From positions 42,282,360 through 42,346,359 of the forward strand of contig CM065295.1 in assembly GCA_032871835.1 (NCBI GenBank): 64,000 nucleotides of DNA, in the 5' to 3' direction. This document shows positions 1 through 10,590 of this stretch, piece after piece (positions within the stretch are counted from its first letter, which is position 1; each line of letters starts with the position of its first letter). Origin of the DNA: Dipteronia dyeriana. Taxonomy: Eukaryota > Streptophyta > Magnoliopsida > Sapindales > Sapindaceae. Position numbers and translations under genes: made by a program. The notes below the pieces were generated by a model that saw only the letters and a list, made by a program, of their open reading frames with translations, was not told the origin of the DNA and ran no database searches.

Positions 1-1198
1 ATGCCAACACAAACTAAAACCTAACAATATTAAGTTGTTCATGATGATAAGAGCTTCAAGGAAGAAAAACAACTTCTCATGATGAAAGTTCGTCTTCAAG
101 AGGATTGGTAATTTTCTTGGATGCTAAGGTATCGAGATCCTTCTTCCTTTTGCAAGGCGTAGGTGCACACAAATACAATTCATTAATTTGTGTCCCTGCT
201 TAGTTGTGCATCATTATATGCACGCACACACACAATTCATACATTTGTATCCCTGAATCGTAGCGCATCATTTGGTATAACACATTCACACACTTGAAGT
301 TGAATGCTCATGCATTGGTATGAAAGTAGCATGTTTTGGAAAATGCATGATTGGAAACTATCTCTATGTAGTTTGCATTCTAGTGTGAATTATGTTTGTG
401 TGTGTATATGTTTGTATAACATGGATATTGAACTTGGATTTAGTCTTAAATTATTCTTAATTGTTAATCTTCAAACGGATTTGAATTCGGAGTTCGGAGG
501 CCAAAGAACGGTCGAAGAACGCGAGGAGAGCGAAAAGGGTGAGGTGCGATGGCTTAAGCCATCATCATGCACCAACCCGAGATGGTGCGTGACCATCTCG
601 GCCCCAAGAGTGTTCTGCCCCGAGATGCCCATGCGCCATCTCAGGGAGACACTAAGGAAGAAGGGCAAAAACATCTCTTTTGCTTTTCTCTCTTTAAAAC
701 CTCTCATTCTCTCTCATTTCAAAAGATAAGAACGAGTTGAGTAATTGAAGAACAAGTGCAGAATTTTTCTCTCAACATTTTGATTTTTGTTTTTATGATA
801 ACTTCTTCATTTCTACTCTGAATCACTTGATTCAAAAACCGTTTACGAGTGTCCTGAAGAGTTATACAAACCCCAAGCATTTCCAGAACCAAAGGATGTC
901 TACATTTTTCGTTGTGATCTGATCTTCAGTTTGTGATTGCATCCTTATTGGTAAAATCATCTTCTTCTTAGTTTTCTTCTTAGATCTTCTTAATGATTGA
1001 TGTTATTTGATTAAGAAGCATGCCTAGGATGATTTTGATATCATTTTGTGGTTTTTTGATTTGATTTTCAAGTTTAGTTTGATTTGTGATATATTGAATG
1101 ATTTGTGCTAAACTTGATAAACATGAAATTGTTTCTAGAAATCCTTTGTTCTTATGCTTGATTGATTGTTTCTAGATCTAATTTCATTTTTCTAAGAA
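1..1198. other. AT-rich older DNA, no supportable gene
   Basis: This is left flank of element A. It holds short CA/TG-rich stretches near 220-300 and a GC-richer patch near 480-650. The longest open frame (304-729) has biased low-complexity composition and resembles no family I know. Together with 9794-10590 it forms the single locus that element A interrupted, because the same 5-bp CTAGG stands on both sides of A. It could be part of an older LTR (see 9794-10590), but no LTR terminus can be placed here. Confidence 0.5.
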
Positions 1199-1203
1199 CT
1201 AGG
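1199..1203. repeat. Target-site duplication of element A, left copy (CTAGG)
   Basis: CTAGG directly precedes the TGTTAACC terminus of element A and is repeated at 9789-9793 directly after the ...TATTAACA terminus. A perfect 5-bp duplication is what Ty3/gypsy integrases normally produce. Confidence 0.9.
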
Positions 1204-3334
1204 TGTTAACCTGAAATTTGTTTAGGATGAGAAATCCCTATTAACACCCTTGAAACCACTACCACGGAGGTGGTGGCCAGGGTTGGTATCGTTGATACCT
1301 GACCTGATCTTGTACGGATATTGAGTATGGAGTGGTAGGTAGGAGATAAGTCATTCCACTTGTCGGGCTTCGCGATAGGTAGGCAAGGAGTCATCCCACA
1401 TGCTGGGCTTTGTAGTAGGCAGGAGACGAGTCATCCTTTTCGTCGAGCTTCTTGGTAGGTGGGAGAGGAGTCATCCCACCTTCCTGGCTTCGTAGTAGGT
1501 AGGAGATGAGTCATCCTTTTCGTTGAGCTTTGTGAAAGGTAGGAAATGAGGGAGCTCGAGGTTTCTTTACTGGTGTGAAGGGGTTGATCTTGGTCTTGGT
1601 CTTGGTCCTCGATCAGGGTCGGAGCCCGTCATAGTACCCGAAGCCCGATTCCTTCATGTAATTCCTCGATTTAGATAACAAGTAAGGAGGGGGGCTTATC
1701 TAGCTCCAGTGTCGGAGAGCTCAATTTCTGCCACAGAGATGATGCAGGAGAGCTCATCAACTTCCTTCAAGCTGGTCAGGGTGGTTTCTCCTCATCTTGA
1801 CATGCGACTTTGGCGTATAGATGAGAAGATAAGAGCTCTAGGTCCAGCGGGGTAGGAATCTAGCTACATTTCCTTAGGTCTTAGTTGTTGTTTCCCGATC
1901 TCATTTAAGAAAGATTAGAGAGCTAGGACCAATGAGGTCGGTTCTTAGCCTGTATACACACAAGCGTAACATAGTAGATAATAGGAAATACACAAGTCTT
2001 TTGTAGAGGGAGATGGACTGACCAAATGGGAAAAAGCATCACGAATGATCACATGCTGAAAAACCCCAAGGTATATATCAGAGAATGCTCCGGGGAGCTT
2101 ACAAAAATGGTGATGTAATACAACATAGTTGCTTCGGAGAGCTTACAATGGTGGTCGAATATAGACCAATACCGGTATATTCTAGGTAAAGGTAATACAT
2201 ACATTGATGATGTCGAGAGATCTTTAAACGATGCATGTATGTCTTCTGTCATTGATCAGAGACCCATTTTTATGCCTTTTATAGGCATATTTATAAATGG
2301 TGACTACCTTGGCGTGCAAGTCCAAGATTCTTCAATCTTCCTTTCCTTATTGAGTAAGATTCTTCCCTTATGTAGTTGATCAGATCATGGCTAATATCTC
2401 GGAGGGGATGTGTTTGTTTCCACTTCGGACTCTTCTTTCCTTGATAAGTGGGATTCTCTATTATAGTTGACCCAAAGAATAGGTTTTGGATGATATCTTG
2501 GAGGAAAATGTATTTGTTTCCTCTTTGGACTCTTTCACTAATGACGGCCATTAAAGAGTTGAATATTCTCTTTATTAATGGTGTTGATCATGTCATTAAT
2601 TGGGTTGACTGCCTCCATTAATATGGTTGACCTAATTAATGGTACTTTAAATGTCATGGAAGTCTATCCTAATTGGGTTTAGCTACGTCGAGCTTCATCA
2701 TGGAGCTTGACCTAATTATGCAGGCTTTCTAGCAGGGTAGCGGGCTTGGCTAGCAGGCCTTGGTAAGGTGTTTGCCATAAACAGGTGACCTTGGGTCTTG
2801 TCTGGAAGGGTGGAGAGGTACGCTCGAGTACTACTCTTGCTACTTGATTTAACCATGCCAGGATCTACAGTGGATCTTGGCACTTTTTGGTGACGATGAG
2901 GCTTTACGGGCTCCTTCCTTTAATGCTGGGATAGGTCGAGATTATACCTCGACGAGGCAGGAGGGCTTTTGCAAGACAAGTTCGGAACATTGTAGGTTTC
3001 ATAGTTAAAGTAGAGATAGTAGCAAGCTCTAGGAGAGTGTCACGAAATACCTTGATGTCGGCAGACCCAGGTCCTTTCACATCGACCTAGCTTCGAGCTT
3101 TATCCTGGCATAAGGATCTTGACGCTGTCTCGTCGGGCTTTATTTGGTAAGCCTAGACTCGTGCGAGATGCTCAGATGGTATTGCTGGCCTTGCCTTGCT
3201 CTTGTAGGATCGCATGGTAGCTCGACCTCGGGGACCTTGATAACCCGTCATATAAGCCTGAATTTGGACCTTTGCGGAAAGACTGGAAAGTTAAAAAATT
3301 TTCTTTGGTCCCTAGCCAAATTTTGCTATTAACA
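1204..3334 (-). repeat. 3' LTR of element A
   Basis: About 2.13 kb, beginning TGTTAACC and ending TATTAACA on the plus strand. It is about 350 bp shorter than its partner at 7308-9788. One gap of about 37 bp is at 2070 (partner 8243-8279), one of about 255 bp is near 2668 (partner about 8877-9129), and the GGTCCT run near 1590 is much shorter. Both deletions lie inside an otherwise collinear alignment. Confidence 0.88.
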
Positions 3335-3348
3335 AAAGTCCCCTCTGA
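3335..3348 (-). promoter_or_regulatory. Polypurine tract of element A
   Basis: On the minus strand the sequence GTCAGAGGGGACTTT abuts the 3' LTR. The same purine run (AGAGGGGACTTC) sits at the same place in B, E and H, as expected for the plus-strand primer of reverse transcription. Confidence 0.8.
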
Positions 3349-3619
3349 CTTAAACACCGGTAAGTATTTGGGATTGGAGTCTAGATCTTGTACTACATAA
3401 AGAATTTTACTTGTCGCTTCTTACTTGTAAACAGAATTGCTCCCAGTGTTCGGCTTAGAGAACCAGGGTATTATTCATTCCTATAAAATAAATGAGCGTG
3501 TTGCTCGATCATGTCGGATGAAGCTTCTACGGTTAATATGGGTACCTAGAGTTCCTTTTCCAGGAATCACGGTACTTAGATGAGCTGGCTAAATGATCCC
3601 AGTAGGCATCTATGCCATA

Positions 3620-4325
3620 TAGATCCTTCCTAGCGGGGTTGGCCCGACCAAGGCATCAAAAGCGCTATCTAGCTATATCCTGGTATTTTGATATGGATGG
3701 CAACTATGCTCTTACACTCGGATTCTTCTTAGGGGTCGTAACCCGACCAAGGCATCAGGAACGCTATCTAGCTATATCCCGGTATATTGATCTGGATGGC
3801 AACTATGCTCTTACACTCGGATCCTTCTTGGGGGTCGTAGCCCGGCCAATGCATCAGGATCGAGCTATATCCTGGTATCGTGATCTGGATGGCAACAATG
3901 CTCTTGGTATCGTGATCTGGATGGCAACAATGCTCTTAAACTCAGACCTTTCTAGGGGGTCGTAGCCCGACCAAGGCATCAGGATCGCTATCTATCTATA
4001 TCCTGGTATTTTGATCCGGATGGAAACTATGCTCTTACACTCAGACCCTTCTTGGGGGTCGTAACCCTACCAAGGCATCAAGAGCGCTATCTAGCTTTAT
4101 CCTAGTATTTTGATCCGGATGGCAACTATGCTCTTACACTCGGATCCTTCTTAGGGGAGGTCACCCGACCAAGGCATCATGGGTGATGAGTGGGCTTCCT
4201 CGATCAATCCCTGGTCTCGAGAGCTGGATGGCAACTATGCTCTTACACTTAGACCCTTCTTGGCGAGGGGTTGTGCCCGGCCGAGGCATCAGGAGCGCTA
4301 TCTAGCTATTTCCTGGTCTCGAGGT
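3620..4325 (+). repeat. R3 array in element A: about 7 copies of a 99-bp repeat
   Basis: Tandem units carry the hallmarks GACCAAGGCATCAGGAGCGC, CTATCTAGCTATATCCTGGT and GGATGGCAACTATGCTCTTA. The unit is 33 codons long and one frame on the plus strand (antisense to element A) stays open over several units, reading ARPRHQERYLAIS then DLDGNYALTLG. Copies are diverged and some are truncated (for example 3840-3960). Related arrays occur in C, E, F and H, and a single unit in B. Confidence 0.88.
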
Positions 4326-4329
4326 GATC

Positions 4330-5540
4330 ATTGTCAAAATATCATGGCGTTCCTCCTAGAGGGATTTATCCAGTCTAGGGCATCAGGAGGGCTATGGATC
4401 TCTCCTGGTGATGGCGATCCTCCTGGAGGGATTTTATCCTGTCCAGGCATTAGGAGTGCGGTGTAGCTCTCCTGGTGATGGTGATCACATGAAATCTACT
4501 ACGGATACCAAAATCGAAAGAGAGGCAAACTCATGGCGAGCTAATACGAAGTTGTATCAATGCATGGTGGTATCGGTTGATAACCAATCTCGCTCTAAGA
4601 GTTCTATAACGAGTAGAATCTCTTGAGATGATGTTAATGCCATCGCTCCTCACGCTGGAGTACTGAGAAAATATTGAGCTTCTAGTCCCCAAGTGATGTA
4701 AATGGTTTGGAAGTCCTCTTGAGGTAGATGGGAGTCTTCGACAATCGTAATCGAGCTCGAGGCCCCACTGTGATTGAATCAGGACCTTTGGGTGCTCCCT
4801 GAACGGATCGAGACCTCGATGGCTCACAAGGGCATTGGAAGGCCCAATAAAAATTTAGAGGAGCCATCGGTATGATAATCTTCATGAGCAAGCTGGTGTT
4901 TGCTAAAGTCGAGCTCGTGCCAGCCAAGAAGGATGGTTACTTCTTCAACCCACGACCACATGGTAGGAGTGGTTTAAACTCTGTATGGCAGCGTGGCTAC
5001 CTTGGAAGCCAAGGTGGGTGCTTCATTTGCTGAAGGAAGCTTCTGTGTTGCTTGTTATGCAGCTCGAGCTCTTCTTCCCTCTGACTTGATCATCATTAAA
5101 GGATGGATACCTAGAATAGATCACAGAGAAAGTTGAGAGTTACCTGGGTCCGCTTTGACTAAAGCCAGAAATTATTGAGATGATGGATGCGCAGATGATG
5201 AGAAGGACTTAGTTCCCATTTCTACTTTCATGTCTAGTCGGGTTGAGGTAGGAACTACCTTGAAGTCCTCTGCTGATGTAGATACATGAGGGGCTTCTAG
5301 TCTGCCTACCTCTCTATCTGAATCTGTGAAAGTAGAGGTCCAGATTGGTGTTACCAAGGTAGGAGAGGTAAGAAAGGTAGAAGAGATCTCGATTGATTCA
5401 ACTAAGGAGATGGAGGTCAAGGCCGACTGAAGTTGATCCAACCAAGGTGGTGGAAGCTAGCCCAGAGAGGTAGATCGGGTCCAAGGTAGCTCGCTAGAGC
5501 GATGAATTGCCTCATACAAGTGGAGAGGAGACACCGGCCT
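4330..5540 (-). other. Conserved middle block of element A with antisense coding trace
   Basis: This block lies between R3 and R2 and recurs in C, E, F and H. On the plus strand (antisense to A) frames around 4885-5440 can be read as broken pieces such as AKVELVPAKKDGYFF, ARALLPSDLIIIKGW, DLVPISTFMSSRVEVGTT and SLSESVKVEVQIGVTKV, interrupted by stops and frameshifts. The same pieces appear in element C in better shape (for example 27275-26913 on the minus strand). I recognise no domain. The shared antisense frame suggests a decayed protein rather than random sequence. Confidence 0.55.
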
Positions 5541-6720
5541 AGTATTTGTCTAGAGACATGCTCGGGATTCTAGAAGTTTCCTGTGACGGAGAGAAGACTT
5601 TGGACCCTTCCGGGATGAGTGGTGACTCACTTGAGCATTGGATGACCCTTTATCAATGGAGATGGGCAACCTGTCTGGTACCGGACCAGAGGCATACTTG
5701 GGATTTCAATGATCCCCCAACACCTGAGAGAAAACTCTGGACCATACTGGAATGAAACTGAAGCTCAGTGGCTCAATTAGGCGTTGATCGGCCATGTATA
5801 AGAAGTAAGGAGCCACTTGGCCTTACAGTGAGGTTGCTGCTTCAGAGGTTAGCTTAGGCATGTAGGAGGCTTTACCAAGAGTGGGAAACCTCTGGGCTCT
5901 CCTCGATTAGATCGGGCTTCGGTGGCTTGCTAGGGCGATGAATGACCCAGTACGTATAGAGCGAAGCCACCAGTCTTGTAGCGATGCTACCGCTCTAGAA
6001 GCTTGCTTAGGCACGTAGGTGGCCTTACCAAATGAGGGAAGCTTCTCAGAGCTCTTCGATCAGATCAGGCTTTGGTGTCTTGCTAGGGCGGCGAATGGCT
6101 CGGTAAACATGGAGCGAATCCACCTGAGGTACTGGTCCAGATGCATGTTCAGGATCATAGAAGTCCCCAGCAACTGAGAGAGGGCTCTAGACCCTGCTGG
6201 AATGAATCAAGATTTTAGTGGCTCTCTTGGGCATTAACAGGCCCCTGTATAAGAGGTGAGGAGCCACTTGGCCTTACAGTGAGGCTGTTGCTCCAGAGGT
6301 TAGATTAGGCATATATGAGGCCTTACCAAGAGTGGGAAACCTCTGGGCTCTCCTCGATCAGATCGGGCTTCGGTGGCTTGCTAGGGCGATGAATGACCCG
6401 GTACATATAGAGCGAAGCCACCGGTCTTGTAGCGATGCTACCGCTCTAGAAGCTTGCTTAGGCACTTAGGTGGCCTCACCAAATGTGGGAAGCTTCTGAG
6501 AGCTCCTTAATCAGATCGAGCTTTGGTGGCTTGTTAGGGCCTGAATGGCCTGGCAAACATGGAGCGAAGCCACCGGAGGTACTGGTCCAGATGCATGCTC
6601 GGGATCCTAGAAGTCTCCAACAACTGAGAGAGGGCTCTAGACCCTGCTGGAATGAATCGAGAGTTCAGTGGATCACTAGGGCGTTGACTGGCCTGGTGTA
6701 TGAGGCATGAAACCGCTAAT
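5541..6720 (-). repeat. R2 array in element A: about 450-bp units
   Basis: The landmark GAGAGGGCTCTAGACC or its variant recurs at about 5725, 6174 and 6625, giving a period of about 450 bp. Each unit contains three related sub-blocks of about 150 bp, recognisable by GGTGGCTTGCTAGGGC, an AGCGAAGCCACC motif and CTTAGGCACGTAGGTGG or its variants. The same trimeric arrangement occurs in E, F and H. Confidence 0.82.
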
Positions 6721-7284
6721 CTTCTACTGGTCGTGCTGTTCTAGAAGCTACACAGCTGAGTTGGCTTCTTAAATTCATGGGTCGACCTGCTACCTCTACC
6801 TAGGAGCTTACGAAGGGCGAACTTGGAGGCATGAGGGATCTGTATGAACAGGTCGAAGCCTAGTGGATCTGCTGGATAAGTGATACACTGGTGGCGGAAC
6901 GAATCTGCACTAGAAAAGCATGAGATGTGTTGTTCTATTGTAGAAGAGCTATCGATGTATCAGAATTGTTCAGCTATATAGGAGATCTTCAAGCGGGGAG
7001 CTACTATATTAGAGCTCCACGATTATCTGAGCAGGTTCACTTCATAAGAGTAGCATAATGAACTGGTTTCGCCAGGAATCCCACGTATCGTATTTGCTCC
7101 ACAATGAACGAAACTCGTTAAATGATAAAATGAGCACCACATGCGATACATAGGTGATATAGACAAGTATGGAAAAAAGACATCGTATATAGTAAATGAT
7201 ATTCATGACTGATGAATCTGTTACCTCGATAGTATAATGATACTCATGTAGAGACATAGAGGCGTTCAAAAGGGGTGTGGAAAT
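6721..7284 (-). other. Leader and degenerate R1 region of element A
   Basis: This lies between R2 and the primer-binding site. The first part resembles decayed 66-bp R1 units (GAGCTC, GTAGAG, CTACTGTAT-like motifs). The part from about 7030 to 7284 is a conserved leader, collinear with 50040-50264 in F and, in reverse complement, with 33416-33660 in E. No open frame is conserved. Confidence 0.6.
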
Positions 7285-7302
7285 TTCCCACAGACGGCGC
7301 CA
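7285..7302 (-). promoter_or_regulatory. Primer-binding site of element A
   Basis: On the minus strand this reads TGGCGCCGTCTGTGGGAA, five bases inside the end of the 5' LTR. It starts with TGG, complementary to a tRNA CCA end. The same site, with substitutions, flanks the LTRs of B, C, E and F. Which tRNA it pairs with was not determined. Confidence 0.85.
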
Positions 7303-7694
7303 GAAAGTGTTAGCGGGAAATTTGTTTAGGATGAGAAATCCCTGTTAACACCCTCGAGACCACTACCACGGAGGTGGTGGCCGGGTTTGGTATCGTTGAT
7401 ACCTGACCTGATTTTGTATGAATATTGAGTATGGAGTGGTAGGTAAGAGATGAGTCATCCCACTCGTCGGTCTTCGCGATAGGTAGGCGAGGAGTCATCC
7501 CACATGCCTGGCTTCTTAAAAGGTATGAGACGAGTCATCCTTTTCATCGAGCTTCGTGGTAGGTAGGAGATGAGTCATCCCACTTGCCGGGCTTCGTAGT
7601 AGGTAGGAGAGGAGTCATCCTTTCTGTCGAGCTTTGTGGTAGGTAGGAAACGAGGGAGCTTGAGGTTTCTTTACTGGTATGAAGGTGTTGATCT

Positions 7695-7742
7695 TGGTCC
7701 TGGTCCTGGTCCTGGTCCTGGTCCTGGTCCTGGTCCTGGTCC
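7695..7742. repeat. GGTCCT hexanucleotide microsatellite inside LTR
   Basis: About eight consecutive GGTCCT copies lie within the 5' LTR of A. The equivalent position in other LTRs has one to four copies (for example 41938-41962 and 50676-50692), so the tract has expanded in this copy only. Confidence 0.9.
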
Positions 7743-8494
7743 ATGTCCTAGTCTTGGTCCTCGGTCGGGGTCGGGGTCGGAGGCCGTCATGGTACCCGGA
7801 GCAAGATTTTGGAGCCCGATTCCTTCCTATAATTCCCCGATCTAGATAGCAAGTAAGGAGGGGGGCTTATCTAGCTCCAGTGTCGGAGAGCTCGATTTCT
7901 GCCACAGAGATGGTGTGGGAGAGCTCATCGACTTCCTTCAAGCTAGTCTGGGTGGTTTCTCCTCATCTTGATGTGCGACTTTGGCGTATAGATGAGAGGA
8001 TAAGAGCGATAGGTCCAGCGGGGTAGAAATCTAGCTTGGTTTCCTCAGGTCTTTGTTGTTGTTTCCCGATCTCATTTAAGAAAGATTAGAGAGCTAGAAC
8101 CAATGAGGTCGATTCCTAGCCCGCATACACATATGCGTAACACAGTAGATAATAAGAAATACACAAGTTTTTTATGGAGGGAGATGGACTGACCTAGAGG
8201 GAAAAAGCATCACGAATGATCACATGCTGAAAAACCCCAAGGCAGTATCCGGAGGAAGGAGGAATACCCTTCCTTATGTATATATCAGAGAATGCTCCGG
8301 GGAGCTTACAAGAATGGTAAAGTAATACAACGTAGTTGCTCTGGAGAGCTTACAATGGTGGTCAAATGTAGACCGATACCGGTATATTCTAGGTAAAGGT
8401 AATACATACATTCAGGATGTCAAGAGATCTTTAAACAAAGAATGTCTGTCTTCTATCTTTGATCGGAGACCCATTTCTATGTCTTTTACAGGAA

Positions 8495-8502
8495 TATTTA
8501 TA
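8495..8502 (-). promoter_or_regulatory. TATA box of element A 5' LTR
   Basis: TATAAATA on the minus strand. The same box stands in the same context (after CACGCCAAGGTAGTCACCATG-like sequence) in the C, E, F, G and H LTRs and probably directs transcription of the elements. Confidence 0.6.
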
Positions 8503-9788
8503 AATGGTGACTACCTTGCCGTGCAAGTCTAGGATTCTTCAATCTTCCTTTCCTTGTTGAGTACGATTCTTTCTTTAATGTAGTTGATCAGATCGTGACT
8601 AATATCTTGGAGGGGATGTGTTTGTTTCCTCTTCGGACTCTTCTTTCCTTGATAAGCAGGATTCTCTGTTATAGTTGACCCAAAGAATAGGTTGTGGAGG
8701 ATATCTTAGAGAAAAAGGTATTTGTTTCCTCTTTGGACTCTTTCACTAATGACGGCCATTAAAGAGTTGAATATTCTATTTATTAATGGTGTTGATCATG
8801 TCATTAATTGGGTTGAATGCCTCCATTAATACGGTTGACCTCATTAATGGTACTTTAAATGTCATGGAAGTCAATCCTCTATTCCTACGTTGCCGAGATG
8901 AAAGCTCTAGTTCTGCTTGTCACTTTGGAGAGGTATTTCATTTAGGTTACCCGAGGTGACATTTAATATTTCTATAGGGCGAGGTACCCTAGGATCTAGT
9001 ACACTGGCGGGGTCCCCCGGGGACCTCTCGATTGTCACGGAGCTAGATGCTGGTCTTCCCATGGAGCTTGTGCTAACCATTTTAGTTACAAAATATCCCA
9101 TAGGGTTCCAACCTTGTAGCTGGGAGCTTGGTTTAGCTACGTCGAGCTTCATCATGGAGCTTGACCTAATTATGCAGGCTTCCTAGCAGGGTAGCGGGCT
9201 TGGCTAGCAGGCCCTTTTAAGGTGTTTGCCATAAACAGACGACGTTGGCTGGCGTCTGGAAGGGTGTAAAGGTACGCTCGAGTACTGCTTTTGCTACTTG
9301 ATTTAACCATGCCAGGATCTACAGTGGATCTTGGCGCTTTTTGGTGACGATGAGGTTTTACGGGCTCCTTCCTTTAATGCTCGAACAGGTCGAGATTATA
9401 CCTAGACGAGGCAAGAGGGCCTTTGCAAGACAAGTTCTGCACCTTAAAGGTTTCGTAGTGAAAGTAGAGATAGTAGCAAGCTCTAGGAGAGTGTCACGAG
9501 ATACCTTGATGTCAGCGGACCCAGGTCCTTTCACATCGACCTAGCTTCAGGTTTTATCCTAGCATAAGGAGCTTGATGCAGTCTCGTCAGGATTTATTTG
9601 GTAAGCCTGGACTTGTGCGAGATGCTCAGATGGTATGGCCGGCTTCACCTTGCTTCTGTCGGATCGCGTGGTAGCTCGACCTCGGGGACCTTGATACCCC
9701 TTCATAAAAGCCCGAATTCGGACCCTTGCGGAAAGGCTGGGAAGTTTAAAATTCTTCTTTGGTCCCTAACCAAATTTTGCTATTAACA

Positions 9789-9793
9789 CTAGG
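9789..9793. repeat. Target-site duplication of element A, right copy (CTAGG)
   Basis: Perfect match to 1199-1203. Confidence 0.9.
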
Positions 9794-10590
9794 TTTTGTT
9801 TCAATTGGTGTCTATATCTTTATATCTATGTTCTTAGTTGATAACATGCTTAGGTTGTCTAGATGCATTTGTGTTTGATCTTTGAAATCATAATCTAGTC
9901 ATCTAGTTGTATGTCCATAGAATTTGTTGATCATCATTTTCTATGTTCCATGCTTGTTTACGTTTTGCATTCATGATCACTTAGATGCCTTGTGAAGAGG
10001 TAGAAAGTCTCATATCTTAGAGAGATTCTTTGATTTGAACAATTGTAAGTCTTAGCTAGAGTCGGGAGGACTTGGATAGCTAAGCAAGTGGAAGTCTCGA
10101 TAAGAGGTGTGAAACCTCGGATTGTTGAGCAAGGAAGTCATGGCAAGAGGTGTGAAGCCTCGGATTGTCAAGCAAGGAAGTCTTGGCGAGAGGCGTGAGG
10201 CCTTGGATAGTCAAGCAAGAAGTCTTACCTAGGGTCGGGAGGATTCGGATAGGTGAACAAGAAATCTTCCTAGAGACAGGGAGTCTTGGATAGGAAGTCG
10301 GCTTAGTAGATCACTAGGTTCAAGATACAGTGAGAGTGAAAGCTTGTAGAGCATGTGTGATTGCTTGAGTATGTAACGTTATTTGAAAAAATGGATTTGC
10401 TGTTGCTGGTGGTTATGAAATCAACCCATGGATGTTTCCTCTTTGGAGGTTTTACCAAGTAAATATTGTGTCTTAGTTTGCAATTTTCATTAAGTATTGT
10501 TAGAATTGCGTTGTTTTAAAAGAAGATAAAAATTGGAGCATATACCTATTCACCCCCCTCTAGGTATATTCACACTATAAAGATAAAGGG
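9794..10590. other. Older flank of element A with 43-bp repeats, possibly a Copia-type LTR
   Basis: This continues the DNA of 1-1198. It contains a short tandem repeat (10091-10260) and, at 10540-10570, the string CCTATTCACCCCCCTCTAGG. I associate such C-run strings with SIRE/Maximus-type Ty1/copia LTRs in plants. No LTR terminus or primer-binding site could be placed, so the assignment is tentative. Confidence 0.35.
10091..10260. repeat. Tandem repeat of about 43 bp
   Basis: The motif GAAGTC...GTGAAGCCTCGGATTGTCAAGCAAG starts at about 10091, 10134, 10177 and 10219, so the period is 42-43 bp over four diverged copies. Confidence 0.8.

Larger units (their letters stand above)
1204..9788 (-). 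mobile_element. Element A: non-autonomous Tat-type LTR retrotransposon
   Basis: This is a complete minus-strand element bounded by TG...CA LTRs and a perfect CTAGG duplication. Reading on the minus strand the order is: 5' LTR (9788-7308), primer-binding site (7302-7285), leader and degenerate R1, R2 units of about 450 bp (6720-5541), a conserved middle block with an antisense coding trace (5540-4330), R3 99-bp repeats (4325-3620), polypurine tract (3348-3335) and 3' LTR (3334-1204). No gag, protease, reverse transcriptase or integrase remnant is visible in the 3.97-kb interior, so it must have depended on proteins supplied by another element. The organisation matches the class of large retrotransposon derivatives. 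The LTR pair differs by several large deletions as well as point changes, so the insertion is not recent. Confidence 0.88.
7308..9788 (-). repeat. 5' LTR of element A
   Basis: About 2.48 kb, the less damaged LTR of the pair. It contains a GGTCCT hexanucleotide run (about 7695-7742), a TATAAATA box on the minus strand (8495-8502), and ATTAAT-rich half-repeats near 8750-8860 upstream of that box. The terminal 45 bp at 7308-7352 form an imperfect inverted repeat (TGTTAGCGGGAAATTT against AGAAATCCCTGTTAACA). Confidence 0.88.

Noticed and set aside
304..729. 141-codon open frame near the left edge
   Set aside because: Low-complexity, no family resemblance, no clear promoter or splice context, and it lies in AT-rich repetitive-looking DNA. 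Chance ORF.
7636..7845. Frame encoding a (Gly-Pro)n run
   Set aside because: It is the translation of the GGTCCT microsatellite inside an LTR, not a gene.
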